Made by a program: the position numbers and the translations under genes
Shown: in pieces, positions 20,172 through 29,658 of the stretch
How the letters are laid out: every line of letters starts with the position of its first letter
Position numbering within the stretch: position 1 is the stretch's first letter
DNA from: Desertifilum tharense IPPAS B-1220
GTDB taxonomy: Bacteria > Cyanobacteriota > Cyanobacteriia > Cyanobacteriales > Desertifilaceae
Assembly: GCF_001746915.1 (NCBI RefSeq)
Contig: NZ_MJGC01000044.1
Span: forward strand, 33,866-97,865
Reading direction: 5' to 3'
Length of the DNA stretch: 64,000 bases
The notes under the pieces: generated by a model
What the model was told of the DNA's origin: nothing
The model's database searches: none
What the model saw: only the letters and a program-made list of their open reading frames with translations

Positions 20172-20854
20172 AAAACTTAGCAAACATTTTGGGCTAAGAA
20201 TATGTCACAATTTACTGAAATTCAGTACAAAACACGTCTACTTTAGAACAAAAGGCTACATCTTCTGCGGGATGAGGTGGAGTTAACCGATTGAGTTTTC
20301 ACGCTCTAGAAACCCGTATCTCCCATCTCTTAGCCAAGGAGCGTCTCTTCACTTGCATTTACCCCTCACCCAGGGAAGTTACATCTCCGCCATTTCTGAA
20401 CTTAAGTGAGGCTACAGTCGTGAACCCATAACCTCAGCTTGCGAGGCCTAAAGAGATTGCGTTCCGCCAGAACCTTATATCTTATACATAATCCTCGCGA
20501 ACCCATTTGCTATTGAGTGACGACCCTTGTAGTGACGTTCTCCTCTGTCAAACACTCCGTTTCAGTTTTTCCCATTGCACGATCGCTCACTCAGATGGGG
20601 TTCGATCCTCTCCCAGTATTTGTTAGTAAAAGTCTCCCTCTATCCATTCCTATCAGTCAGTAGGGATTCAATCCTTCAATTCAACGCAGGCTCAAGGCTG
20701 ACTGGACAAGCCCTTCAGTCTCTACTTGAGCCATCCGCGTTAGTCTGTGAACTCAAAACCGGCGAAGGTTCCTTCCCAAACAGGGTGCAACCCTTGAATT
20801 TACTGAGCCAGCGATCCAGCCCTCAGTTAGCCTTGAACTACCCCAACAATTTTT
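20172..20854. other. 683-bp intergenic region, no gene called
   Basis: I see no recognisable RNA family, repeat array or protein. A 103-codon frame (20575-20886) overlaps the start of the kinase gene in another frame and looks random. The region probably contains the promoter and leader of the large histidine kinase gene; it could hide a small RNA that I cannot identify by eye. Confidence 0.4.
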
Positions 20855-23800
20855 ATGGCACGCAACAATCAATACAAACCGATTGAAAGCACTTGGCACA
20901 ACCCAGAGCAACGCAGGCTGGCGAGTTCCGCTCAAACCTTTGAATGGATGAGCGTACTCACCCCTGATGGCGCAATCTTAGAAGCCAACCAAGCCACCTT
21001 ATGTTTAGTGGATCGGCCCTTAGAAGCCATAACAGGCGCTCTCATTTGGCAAGTATATCCTTGGATGGATTGTTTTGAAGCCCAAGTGCAACTCCAAAAC
21101 GCGATCGCCACAGCCAACCACCAAGAAAGCGTGAGTCTGCAAATGGTTCTGGGCAAAACTCCCCAGGAAAGTTTAGTCTTTGAATTGTCGATTAAGTCCG
21201 TGCGCGATCGCCAGGGGAACGTCACTGTTCTCATTGTCAAAGGACGGGAGATCGCGCCCCCTCCTCCCACACCCTCTAGCACAGAAACCCCAGAAAATCG
21301 AGAACAGGAACGCGCAACCGCACTCCTGCAAACGACCCTAGCAGAGGTGCAACACCTGCAACATCAACTCGACTGTTTCTTGCAACTGTCGCAAGAGCTA
21401 GTTGTTATCGCCAGTCACGATGGGTATTTCCGGCGCGTCAACCCTGCTGCTCAAAAGCTGCTGGGCTACTCAACAGAAGAACTGACAGCCTTGCCCTTTT
21501 TGAGTTTGGTTCACCCAGACGATTATCATAAAACCCAAGCCGCCATTAGACAGCAAGTCGAGGAACACCTATCCGTTGTTCAACTGGAAAACCGCTATCG
21601 GGCTAAAGATGGCTCGTACAAATGGTTATCTTGGAATTCTATCTTCACTGATGGCTTTCTGTATGCGGTAGGACGCGATATTACCGAACAAAAAGACGCA
21701 GAAGTTGCCCTGCGCGAAAGCGAAGCCCGTTACCAAAATCTAGCCCAACTCTTGCCCGTCGGGATCTTTCATTCCGATGCTCAAGGCGCTACCCTTTATA
21801 CAAATCCTCGCTGGAGCGAAATTAGCGGACTGAGTGCAGCAGAATCTCTAGGAGATGGATGGGTGCAAAACATTCATCCAGAAGATCGAACTCAGGCGTT
21901 TGTTTCATGGCAGCGTTTAATTAACGAGCAAATCCCATTGCAAAACGAATTTCGGATTATTCGTCCCGATGGTGAGATTGTCTGGTGTTTGGCACAAGCC
22001 CAAGCCGAACGCGGGGAAAATGACGAGATTAAAGGCTATATCGGCTCTGTCACCGATATTAGCGATCGCAAACGCACTGAAGAGGAAATGCGCCTGCTCT
22101 TGCAACAATACCGCTTCCTCGCCGACACCATGCCCCAGATGGTATGGACGGGTACCCCAGATGGCTTTATTGATTACTACAACCAGCGCTGGCTAGACTT
22201 CACGGGCATGAGTTTAGAAGAAAATCTAGGTTGGGGATGGACTGCCATCGTTCATCCTGAAGATCTGCAACGCTGTATTGATTGCTGGAATCACTCCTTA
22301 GCCACAGGAACAGATTACCAAATCGAGTATCGCTTCAAAGGAGCCTGTCACGATCGCTATCGCTGGCATTTAGGACGAGCAGTTCCCCTGCGAAATGATG
22401 AGGGCGAGATTATGAGATGGTTTGGCACCTGTACCGATATCGACGATGTGAAACAGGTAGAAGCCGCCCTCAAACAAAGCGAGCAAGAATACCGAGAACT
22501 CGCCCAACGCACTCAACTGATCAACCAGCTAGCCAATCAAATTCGTCAATCCTTGAATTTGAATTCGATTCTGCAAACAGTTGTTACAGAAATCCGCAGT
22601 TTATTAAGTGTGGATCAATGCGTTTTTAGCTTCTGTCGCTCGGAATTTGGTTCTTTGGTGTGGGATGTGGTAGAAGAAGCCAGTTCTCCCGATTTACCCA
22701 GTTTAATTGGGGTTTATCCGCTGGCAGAAATTGACGAACTCCATCAAAAGTTACGCAATCTTGAGATTATCCAAATTGATGCGGTTCAGGCTCTCGATAA
22801 TCCTTTAATGCGCCAATTTTGGAGTGCCTTGGGATTTCAGTCCGTTTTGAATGTGCCCATCCAGTTACGTTCGGGGGCGACAGGGGTGGTGAGTTGCACC
22901 CACAGTGCGAAGATACGACCTTGGCAGAAAGAAGAGGTGGCTTTGGTTGTGGCGGTTTGCGATCAAATTGCGATCGCCATTCATCAGGCGGAACTCTACG
23001 AACAAAGCCGCCAAGCCGCCACAGAGGCGATGGAAAAAAGCCAGCAACTCGAACAAACGCTCTATCAACTGCAACGCACCCAAAGCCAACTGATTCAAAG
23101 CGAAAAAATGTCCAGTTTGGGGCAATTGGTTGCAGGAGTTGCCCATGAAATTAATAATCCGGTGAACTTTATTTTTGGCAATCTTACCCATGCCCAAGAA
23201 TATAGCCAACAACTGCTAGGCTTGATCGGCCTCTACCAGCAGCACTACCCAAACCCGGTAGAAGACATTGAGTTAGAAATTGAGGAAATCGATCTGGCAT
23301 TTTTGGTGGAAGACTTGCCCAAGTTGCTCGACTCCATGAAAATTGGGGCGGTGCGAATTCGAGAAATTGTCAGCAGTTTGCGAACCTTCTCGCGCTTAGA
23401 CGAATCAGACATGAAGGAAGTCGATATTCACGAAGGGATCGACAGTACCTTAATGATTCTGCAAAATCGCACGAAAGCCAAGGTCGATCGCCAAGCGATT
23501 CGCTTAGTTAAAGAGTACGGTTCGCTACCTCTGATTGAATGCTATCCCGGCCAACTCAATCAAGTGTTTATGAACTTGCTAACCAATGCCATCGATACGC
23601 TAGACGAACGACACGTACAGCTTTCAGAAAGTGCGATCGCCCAAATTCCCAGTACCATTACCATTACCACTGCTATCCTTAACTCAGACTGGATTTCAAT
23701 CTCCATTGCAGACAATGGTTTAGGCATTCCCCAAGCCGTACAGCAACGCTTATTCGATCCTTTCTTCACTACTAAACCAATTGGCAAAGGAACGGGCTTA

Positions 23801-23923
23801 GGTTTATCAATCAGCTACCAAATTGTGGTTGAAAAACATCAGGGACGCTTACTCTGTCATTCCTCGCCCAATCGGGGAACAGAATTTGTGATTGAGATTC
23901 CCATCCGCCAAAGGTCATGCTGA
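20855..23923 (+). CDS. multi-PAS, GAF sensor histidine kinase
   Basis: 1022-aa soluble kinase. Visible order: PAS (about 20-135), coiled linker, PAS (about 175-285; ends GRDITEQKDAE), PAS (about 290-405; ends VTDISDRKRTEE), PAS (about 410-535; ends CTDIDDVKQVE), GAF (about 560-715; LNSILQTVVTEIRSLLSVDQCVF), coiled coil, then the kinase core with phospho-acceptor His764 (LVAGVAHEINNPVNFI) and ATPase motifs NLLTNAID, DNGLGIP and GTGLGLSIS. This HxxNNPVN subtype is abundant in cyanobacteria. No response regulator or membrane segment nearby, so an orphan sensor with unknown signal. Confidence 0.95.
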   Translation: MARNNQYKPIESTWHNPEQRRLASSAQTFEWMSVLTPDGAILEANQATLCLVDRPLEAITGALIWQVYPWMDCFEAQVQLQNAIATANHQESVSLQMVLGKTPQESLVFELSIKSVRDRQGNVTVLIVKGREIAPPPPTPSSTETPENREQERATALLQTTLAEVQHLQHQLDCFLQLSQELVVIASHDGYFRRVNPAAQKLLGYSTEELTALPFLSLVHPDDYHKTQAAIRQQVEEHLSVVQLENRYRAKDGSYKWLSWNSIFTDGFLYAVGRDITEQKDAEVALRESEARYQNLAQLLPVGIFHSDAQGATLYTNPRWSEISGLSAAESLGDGWVQNIHPEDRTQAFVSWQRLINEQIPLQNEFRIIRPDGEIVWCLAQAQAERGENDEIKGYIGSVTDISDRKRTEEEMRLLLQQYRFLADTMPQMVWTGTPDGFIDYYNQRWLDFTGMSLEENLGWGWTAIVHPEDLQRCIDCWNHSLATGTDYQIEYRFKGACHDRYRWHLGRAVPLRNDEGEIMRWFGTCTDIDDVKQVEAALKQSEQEYRELAQRTQLINQLANQIRQSLNLNSILQTVVTEIRSLLSVDQCVFSFCRSEFGSLVWDVVEEASSPDLPSLIGVYPLAEIDELHQKLRNLEIIQIDAVQALDNPLMRQFWSALGFQSVLNVPIQLRSGATGVVSCTHSAKIRPWQKEEVALVVAVCDQIAIAIHQAELYEQSRQAATEAMEKSQQLEQTLYQLQRTQSQLIQSEKMSSLGQLVAGVAHEINNPVNFIFGNLTHAQEYSQQLLGLIGLYQQHYPNPVEDIELEIEEIDLAFLVEDLPKLLDSMKIGAVRIREIVSSLRTFSRLDESDMKEVDIHEGIDSTLMILQNRTKAKVDRQAIRLVKEYGSLPLIECYPGQLNQVFMNLLTNAIDTLDERHVQLSESAIAQIPSTITITTAILNSDWISISIADNGLGIPQAVQQRLFDPFFTTKPIGKGTGLGLSISYQIVVEKHQGRLLCHSSPNRGTEFVIEIPIRQRSC

Positions 23924-23929
23924 AATAGA

Positions 23930-25435
23930 TTAAGGCAGCCAAAAATCGGGTAGCAAAGTTTGGGCAACATCGCGGAGATTGCGATTGAGCGTTCGAGCCA
24001 ACTCAATATGAGGTTCATCGGCTTCTACAGGAATAATTGAGGCGCGGTTTCCGTGTTTAAAGGAATCCACGACTAAATTAGCAGATTCTAACCCCGTAAC
24101 ATAGGCTTTTTCTTGAGACCAAGAACCGTGGCGCGTGACAATCCAATCTCCACTCATAAACAGATTGGAGATTGGCGTTTTTGCTGGCAATAAATATTGA
24201 TAGCTTCCGGGGGCAAAATGCGTTACCCCTTGAGCAACGCGAATGATGCTAGCATCGATAACTCGCGCCTCTTGAAAACTCGGAACGCAGGTGGCTAAAT
24301 CTCGATGGACTTTGGCGATAATTTGCTCATCGCTGAGGGGTAACAATTGATTGGCATGATAAAAATCGGCTTCGATAACGCTTCCCGGTTCGTCGCGGTA
24401 TTCATCTTGCAGCGCATTTAAATCAAAGAATGTCCATCCGGTGGTTGAATCGAACCCAAAACAGGCATTGGAAGGTAAAGGAATGGGGACTTTGCGATCG
24501 AACCATAGCCGCGTTGCTAAGACATCAATGCCCCCAAGGTTCTGTAAGTTGAGGAATTGCGGATATTGTTTTAAAGTATTGCTTTGGCTGACAATCTTTT
24601 TCATGCCGCTAACGCTAACGGCAAAAATAACGGCATCGGCGGTAAATTGTTCGTCCCCACAAACCACGGCTTTAGCGTTACCCGATTCATCTAAAATCAC
24701 ATCTGTAACGCGCCGATTGGTTAAAACTTTTCCCCCAGTGGCTTCAATTTGGCGAACCCACGGCTGAAAAATCATTTCCCCAACTGTACCGCGACACCAC
24801 ACCACGTCAAAATCAGGTTGATGGGCGAGAATAAAGTAATACAGCATTCCCAAGGCGGCGGCGGCTGAACATTGTTCCCCTGGGGCAAATAACCCCACTA
24901 AGAGCATGGGTTCAAAGCTTTCTTTATACAGTCGGGCAGAAACGCCAAATTGCTTAAACAACTCCCTAGCTGTAACTGGATCGTAGCGCCGCCAAGCCTC
25001 ATCGGAGTTATCAAAATCGACGACCGCATACAATAACGGTAATGCAGAAAGGCGATCGCGCAAGGGGAGCCGCTTAAAGCGGGTATACAAAAACGTCCCT
25101 AACGGGGTGGGAAGTCGCAATTCGTTCTGAAAGATGGGAGACTCGACTTCTAAACCTGCCGGAGAATACTGCGAAGAACGAGTAAACGGCGTAAAGGGGT
25201 TAAGTCCCAATTCCCGCACTAGGCTAAAGATATTTTGATACGGATACCAAAATCCATGTATCCCCCCTTCTACAGAGCGCCCGCCTGGGGTTTTCCAACC
25301 CGCAACTAACCCCCCTGGCTGCGGTGCGGCTTCAAGTAGGGTGACATCATACCCCTGTTTGGCTAAATGATAGGTTGCGCCTAAACCTGCCCAACCCGCA
25401 CCCACAACAACCACTTTCTTGGCAGTTTCAGACAT
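23930..25435 (-). CDS. FAD-dependent oxidoreductase, phytoene/zeta-carotene desaturase-like
   Basis: 501-aa flavoprotein of the amine-oxidase/carotenoid-desaturase superfamily. The N-terminal FAD-binding stretch VVVVGAGWAGLGATYHLAKQ and the PGGLVAGW loop are typical, as is the C-terminal LFMSGDWIVTRHGSWSQEKA segment that closes the FAD site. It resembles a cyanobacterial/plant clade related to ZDS and PDS but lacks clear signs of being either enzyme, and no other carotenoid gene is nearby. Function could be a carotenoid desaturase or an unrelated flavin oxidase. Convergent with the kinase gene, 6 bp apart. Confidence 0.8.
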   Translation of the reverse strand: MSETAKKVVVVGAGWAGLGATYHLAKQGYDVTLLEAAPQPGGLVAGWKTPGGRSVEGGIHGFWYPYQNIFSLVRELGLNPFTPFTRSSQYSPAGLEVESPIFQNELRLPTPLGTFLYTRFKRLPLRDRLSALPLLYAVVDFDNSDEAWRRYDPVTARELFKQFGVSARLYKESFEPMLLVGLFAPGEQCSAAAALGMLYYFILAHQPDFDVVWCRGTVGEMIFQPWVRQIEATGGKVLTNRRVTDVILDESGNAKAVVCGDEQFTADAVIFAVSVSGMKKIVSQSNTLKQYPQFLNLQNLGGIDVLATRLWFDRKVPIPLPSNACFGFDSTTGWTFFDLNALQDEYRDEPGSVIEADFYHANQLLPLSDEQIIAKVHRDLATCVPSFQEARVIDASIIRVAQGVTHFAPGSYQYLLPAKTPISNLFMSGDWIVTRHGSWSQEKAYVTGLESANLVVDSFKHGNRASIIPVEADEPHIELARTLNRNLRDVAQTLLPDFWLP

Positions 25436-25460
25436 TCTCTACCTGCGTAGCTCTCCTGTT

Positions 25461-26108
25461 TTAGGATAATCCAGTTTCCGGGTTGCGGATAGCCTGCTGA
25501 AATCTCGCAATCCTGTCTTTGGGCTTGTCATCCGACTGGATGAGACGAGTCAGCAGATTTAAATCTAAGTTGGGTAAATGTTCGCTCTTCGAGATTGGCT
25601 CATAGCGATCGCCGCGTAGAGCATACAATGAAAATTGTTGATTTTGCCAAAACCAAACCTCTGGTACGCCTAAACCTTGATAAATTAATAAATCGTTGAT
25701 GCCGCCGCTAGTGACAACCACTTCAATCGCAAGATCGGGAATGGGTTTTTCAACCTCAAAGCAATAACATTCATCGGGTTCTATACCCCTAGCAGCGGCT
25801 TCTCTTCTAAACGTTGTGGAGCCGAGCGGGTAAAAATCAATCCCGATTTCGATAAAATAGGTTTCCAATAATAATGCAATGATCTTTTTATCAAACTCAT
25901 GCCGACGACTAGGGGACACGATCTCTAAAATGCCTTCTAAATACTTAAAGCGATAGTGTGAGGTATTTTTGCAGCTTTCTAAAAAGGCTTCATAAATCTC
26001 CCAACTAATCCCATTCATCAGTAATATTTGGTCAGAATCAACGTTTTGTAATCCCAGTTGACGGGTTAATTCTTCCCAACTATTCAGCTTTTGTAATAAA
26101 TTGAGCAT
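25461..26108 (-). CDS. Uma2-family (DUF820) putative nuclease
   Basis: 215-aa member of the restriction-endonuclease-like Uma2 family, greatly expanded in cyanobacteria. The core includes RFKYLEGILEIVSPSRRHE, ...GIEPDECYCFE and the PDLAIEVVVTSGG strand holding the Asp-x-Glu of the nuclease fold. Biological role unknown. The ATG at 26108 has GGAGAGG five bases upstream and is used in place of the TTG at 26132. About 25 bp separate it from the desaturase-like gene on the same strand. Confidence 0.85.
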   Translation of the reverse strand: MLNLLQKLNSWEELTRQLGLQNVDSDQILLMNGISWEIYEAFLESCKNTSHYRFKYLEGILEIVSPSRRHEFDKKIIALLLETYFIEIGIDFYPLGSTTFRREAAARGIEPDECYCFEVEKPIPDLAIEVVVTSGGINDLLIYQGLGVPEVWFWQNQQFSLYALRGDRYEPISKSEHLPNLDLNLLTRLIQSDDKPKDRIARFQQAIRNPETGLS

Positions 26109-26179
26109 GGCAACCTCTCCGAAATTGCCCAAAGTTCTACGATTAAGGTACAGCTAACCTTGCAGTTTAGTTGATTTAA

Positions 26180-26250
26180 AGCGGGTAGCGAGAATCGAAC
26201 TCGCATCAATAGCTTGGAAGGCTATGGTTTTACCACTAAACTATACCCGC
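26180..26250 (-). tRNA. trnG: tRNA-Gly (anticodon UCC)
   Basis: On the minus strand a full cloverleaf is readable: 7-bp acceptor stem GCGGGTA/TACCCGC, D arm GTTTAGTGGTAAAAC, anticodon arm ATAGC-CTTCCAA-GCTAT with anticodon TCC, and T arm GCGAG-TTCGATT-CTCGC. The discriminator base is T, as expected for bacterial tRNA-Gly. CCA is not encoded. Confidence 0.96.
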
Positions 26251-26296
26251 ACTCAAACTAGACTAACACAATTTTTAGAAAATGCAAAGCAAATTT

Positions 26297-27415
26297 TTAG
26301 CGACCGATGGGGGTTAAAACCACATCCACATATACATTTTGCGGTCTGGGGCTGCCTCGGTCGGAGGCGGGGATAAACTCCCACTGACTGACGATACACT
26401 CGGCTAAGGCATCGTAGCTGACACTGCCGCTAGAGCGATCGATTTCAATCAATCCGGGGTTAACAATACCGCGCTGACCGAGATCGTCCACTTCCACCAC
26501 CACCCTTAATCTAACGGCTTGACCTAAAAAGGCAAAGGCTTCATCGCTAATGCTGCATCCGGCGTAGGTTTCGCCGCCAAATTGCTGAATGGACTGAACA
26601 ACTGTCGCGTTTTGTTCGGCTGAATTTTGCGGGACATCGGTTCTCGGCGAAACGGCGACTCTGGCGGCGATACCGCTAGGGCGACCAAATACTGGATCGT
26701 CGAGGCGATCGCCAGAACGAGCAATATCATCAGGATTATTGGCTGGCGGAGTATCTGTGGGTTCCTCCGTGGGATTTTGTGCAGACTCATCTCTCGGACT
26801 TGCAGGGGGTTCCAAGTTAGATTGAGGAACTGGCCCGTCTGGGGAGGCTGGGGTTGGTGCAGGGGTAGGAATGGGTGCTGGGGTTGGTGCAGGAGTAGGA
26901 ATGGGTGCTGGGGTTGGGATAGGGGTAGGAACAGGCGCAGGTGTTGGGATAGGGGTAGGAACGGGCGCGGGTGTGGGTAGGGGCGAGGGCGTAGGAACGG
27001 GTGAGGGTGTTGGGATAGGAGTCGGAAGGGGTACGGGTGAGGGAACGGGTTCTGGGGAAGCGGGAACTGCGGTAATGCGATCTGCGGGTAACTCAGCAGG
27101 TGGGGTGGGTTGAGTGGCAGGTGGCGATGGGGGTGGCGGTTCGGCGTCTTCTGGAGGGACAGGCGTGCTGTTGTCTTCCGGTTCGGGGGAGGGTTGAGGG
27201 GGTTCTGTGGTAGGGGGGACTTCTACCAAGTCGATCGCGATCGCCTCAGACGTATCTTCTACCTGGATCGGGCGAGGCACGATCGCGATCGCGCTTAACA
27301 ATAAAAGAAGATGTAGCCCAACCGATCCTGCACCCAAAATAATCCACAACGCGGGATGTTCTGGGCGTCGCCGTAACGAGTCAGGTAACGGAATGTCTGA
27401 AGCAGGAATAGACAT
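26297..27415 (-). CDS. proline-rich TonB-family protein
   Basis: 372-aa envelope protein. A single N-terminal membrane anchor ([25 protein letters not shown]) is followed by a long periplasm-spanning Pro-rich region (about residues 70-230) dominated by [15 protein letters not shown] repeats, and a C-terminal TonB-like domain (GYxGC..., [20 protein letters not shown]...[12 protein letters not shown]). It would couple inner-membrane energy to an outer-membrane transporter; no exbB, exbD or receptor is in the window. The ATG at 27415 is chosen; the frame upstream to 27472 is unlikely to be translated. The DNA of the repeat (26855-27060) is slippage-prone. Confidence 0.85.
   Translation of the reverse strand: MSIPASDIPLPDSLRRRPEHPALWIILGAGSVGLHLLLLLSAIAIVPRPIQVEDTSEAIAIDLVEVPPTTEPPQPSPEPEDNSTPVPPEDAEPPPPSPPATQPTPPAELPADRITAVPASPEPVPSPVPLPTPIPTPSPVPTPSPLPTPAPVPTPIPTPAPVPTPIPTPAPIPTPAPTPAPIPTPAPTPASPDGPVPQSNLEPPASPRDESAQNPTEEPTDTPPANNPDDIARSGDRLDDPVFGRPSGIAARVAVSPRTDVPQNSAEQNATVVQSIQQFGGETYAGCSISDEAFAFLGQAVRLRVVVEVDDLGQRGIVNPGLIEIDRSSGSVSYDALAECIVSQWEFIPASDRGSPRPQNVYVDVVLTPIGR
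26855..27060. repeat. in-frame Pro-repeat coding DNA in the TonB-like gene
   Basis: Degenerate 12- to 30-base repeats such as GGGGTTGGTGCAGGAGTAGG and GGGATAGGGGTAGGAAC on the plus strand, encoding PTPxP on the minus strand. The opposite strand has long Gly-rich open frames, which are shadows. Confidence 0.8.
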
Positions 27416-27486
27416 GGATAAATTGGTACAAGCAGCAGATTTGCAGTTAGGATCGGAAAAATTCCAGCACAAACCCTTTCAACAGT

Positions 27487-27744
27487 ATGATGAAATCTTC
27501 TTCTTTTTCTCTCCTTCTCGTCTTAGCCAGTCCTTTAGCGATCCTCTCAGGATTGTCTGTTGAGCAAACTTTACCCAGTGTAGCGTCGGAATCCGTGCAA
27601 CAATCGCGGCTGTTTCAAAATCAGTTTTCACAGATCGGCACGACCTCACTTTCTGATAAAATCGCTTTCTTGCGCGAAAAACCCCAGTGCGGTTGCGCTC
27701 GATGCAGCCAGTTAGACACATTGAGTGAGATTCGGCTTGGGTAA
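27487..27744 (+). CDS. small exported protein with a Cys-x-Cys motif, unknown
   Basis: 85-aa frame with a convincing signal peptide (KSSSFSLLLVLASPLAILSG) and a short mature part ending with PQCGCARCSQL, three closely spaced Cys that could bind a metal or form disulfides. Two ATGs, at 27487 and 27490, are possible starts. It is divergent from the TonB-like gene (71 bp apart) and its end overlaps the longest dusA frame by 20 bases. Not recognised as a family; moderate confidence that it is translated. Confidence 0.55.
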   Translation: MMKSSSFSLLLVLASPLAILSGLSVEQTLPSVASESVQQSRLFQNQFSQIGTTSLSDKIAFLREKPQCGCARCSQLDTLSEIRLG

Positions 27745-28780
27745 AGATCGCAATTCTTCGGAACCAGAAACTTTGAACGCTGCACGCTCTTCCTCAGTTT
27801 TAAGCATTGCGCCGATGATGGATCGTACCGATCGCCATTATCGCTACTTCATGCGCCAAATTACGCGCCGGACGTTGTTATACACCGAGATGGTGACAAC
27901 GGCGGCGATTTTGCATGGCGATCGCGAAAAGCTGCTAGGATTTTCCCCAGAAGAAAAACCGCTTTCCTTGCAAATTGGCGGTGACGATCCGCAAGATGCA
28001 GCCGAATGCGCCCGGATCGCTGAAGGGTTTGGCTATGACGAAATTAACTTAAATGTGGGATGTCCGAGCAACCGGGTGCAAAGCGGTAATTTTGGGGCCT
28101 GTTTGATGGCGCAACCGGATAAAGTGGCGCAAGTGGTGGAAGCGATGCAGAAAGCGACAAGTCTTCCAGTTACCGTTAAGCATCGCATTGGCATTGACGA
28201 TCGCGATCGCTATGAAGACATGGCAGAATTTGTCCGCATTGTCTCACAAGCTGGCGTTCAACATTTTAGCGTTCATGCCCGCAAAGCCTGGTTGCAGGGC
28301 CTCAGCCCCAAGGAAAATCGCGATATTCCCCCATTGCGCTACGCCGACGTATATCACCTCAAGCAAGAGTTTCCCCACCTCTGGATCGAGATTAACGGCG
28401 GGATTCTTAACCTCGCTCAAGTCCGAGAACACTTACAATTTGTCGATGGGGTGATGATTGGACGCGCCGCCTATGACGATCCTTACTTATTTGCAACGGT
28501 GGATCGCGATTTTTATGGAGAAAATACCGTTCCCCCCACCCGCCCTCAAGTGATAGAGGCGATGTATCCTTATGTGGATTTTTGGGTTAGCCGAGGCTTT
28601 AAACTCCACACCATTAGCCGCCATATGCTGCAACTGTTTGCGGGACAACCGGGAACCAAAGCCTGGAAACGCTATTTGAGCGATCGCGCCTGTCTTCCGG
28701 ATGCGAATAGCGAAACTTTACGCCAAGCCTTAGCCCAAATTCCCCTCCCTGCCGAATCGGAAATGGGTCGTGTATTATAG
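27725..28780 (+). CDS. dusA: tRNA-dihydrouridine synthase A
   Basis: Flavin enzyme reducing uridines in the tRNA D loop. TIM-barrel start LSIAPMMDRTDRHYRYFMRQ, the catalytic Cys in NLNVGCPSNRVQSGNFGACLM, and HARKAWLQGLSPKENR are DusA signatures. Up to 351 aa if the GTG at 27725 is used; since the barrel begins only at about residue 26, the TTG at 27773 is a possible alternative start. No ATG lies upstream of the fold, so a non-ATG start is required. Confidence 0.93.
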   Translation: MRFGLGKDRNSSEPETLNAARSSSVLSIAPMMDRTDRHYRYFMRQITRRTLLYTEMVTTAAILHGDREKLLGFSPEEKPLSLQIGGDDPQDAAECARIAEGFGYDEINLNVGCPSNRVQSGNFGACLMAQPDKVAQVVEAMQKATSLPVTVKHRIGIDDRDRYEDMAEFVRIVSQAGVQHFSVHARKAWLQGLSPKENRDIPPLRYADVYHLKQEFPHLWIEINGGILNLAQVREHLQFVDGVMIGRAAYDDPYLFATVDRDFYGENTVPPTRPQVIEAMYPYVDFWVSRGFKLHTISRHMLQLFAGQPGTKAWKRYLSDRACLPDANSETLRQALAQIPLPAESEMGRVL

Positions 28781-28799
28781 GCAAAATCCTATATGACCG

Positions 28800-29027
28800 A
28801 TGATTATGCCTGAGTCAAACTTAAACGTCTGTCCAGTTTGCAAGGTCAAAATTCTGCCTGGAGGAATGGCAGGAGATAAGGTGCTATTCTCAGTGGGGCC
28901 GCCGGGAACTCGTGCTACACTTTGGGCGCGGGTTTGTCAATTTACTCAAAAAGCAGGCTGCATCAACCAAGATAAATCCTTAGTGGGTGAAATTAAAACC
29001 ACTGATTATTATCAGCCCGAACTTTAG
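28800..29027 (+). CDS. small conserved protein with CPVC motif
   Basis: 75-aa hypothetical protein, beginning 19 bp after dusA on the same strand. It has a CPVCKVKI zinc-ribbon-like knuckle near the N-terminus and two more Cys (VCQF...GCINQ) in the second half, so four Cys that could hold one Zn. Cyanobacterial genomes carry similar short proteins; function unknown. Starts at ATG 28800 or 28806. Confidence 0.65.
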   Translation: MIMPESNLNVCPVCKVKILPGGMAGDKVLFSVGPPGTRATLWARVCQFTQKAGCINQDKSLVGEIKTTDYYQPEL

Positions 29028-29043
29028 CTGGTGCGAAACGCAC

Positions 29044-29505
29044 CTATTCGCCAGCATCCGGCTGGAAAAATTGCCGCACAATCTCACCCGGTTTGCGATC
29101 CCAGGTATCAAGATGGCGGTAAATTAAGCCCGATGAATTCAGCGAATAGTGCGAAGATCCATTAAACAAAACCTTGGCTTTCCAGGGAACGCGCAACGTC
29201 CCCCGAACTGTCCAATGTACGAGGACAAGATCGGGGGAAGGGTGCTGAATGTCATGCACATCAAAATAGATTTCTGTAAAAAAGAGTCTGGCGTGAAATC
29301 GCAGCGTCCAGAAGATAATGCGGTAATTAAATTTCCACTTAAATTTGTTAACGGGGTCTTGAAAATAGATATCAGAGGTATAAATATCGTAAGTAATATC
29401 GCGTTCAAATAAGGTTGGCAGGTCTTGTCTCAGAGTTTGGATGACGCGATCGATTTGATGTTGATATTCGCTTTCTCCCAGTGGAGTAGAAAGGGTGTTT
29501 TCCAC
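29044..29505 (-). CDS. DUF2358 (NTF2-like) protein
   Basis: 153-aa protein of a family found in cyanobacteria and plastids. The pattern LPTLFERDITYDIYTSDIYFQDPVNKF followed by a beta-rich part (ARLFFTEIYFDVHDI, VHWTVRGTLRVPWKAKVLFNG) indicates the NTF2-like cone fold. No catalytic residues are known for the family. Convergent with the small CPVC gene, 16 bp apart. Confidence 0.8.
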   Translation of the reverse strand: MENTLSTPLGESEYQHQIDRVIQTLRQDLPTLFERDITYDIYTSDIYFQDPVNKFKWKFNYRIIFWTLRFHARLFFTEIYFDVHDIQHPSPDLVLVHWTVRGTLRVPWKAKVLFNGSSHYSLNSSGLIYRHLDTWDRKPGEIVRQFFQPDAGE

Positions 29506-29570
29506 GCAATATCCTCAAGACTGGCTTTTTCTTCAATGTAGAGCGATCCTCAATCAAAATCTAAAAATTC

Positions 29571-29602
29571 TCCCCTCGCCCTAGGGTTTGGGAGTGAGGG
29601 GA
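29571..29602 (-). terminator. Rho-independent-like terminator of the DUF1206 gene
   Basis: Perfect 7-bp arms TCCCCTC (29571-29577) and GAGGGGA (29596-29602). On the minus strand the hairpin is followed by GAATTTTTAG, giving a short U run, about 57 bases past the DUF1206 stop. Confidence 0.6.
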
Positions 29603-29658
29603 CATTCACAAATTATTTAGGATTGCTATACTTCAGTCTATCAAACAACTTTGAATTC

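Noticed and set aside
20575..20886. 103-codon frame before the large kinase
   Set aside because: Overlaps the kinase start in another frame and has a random-looking composition with no motif.
26871..27113. Gly-rich plus-strand frame
   Set aside because: Shadow of the Pro-rich TonB-like repeat on the minus strand.
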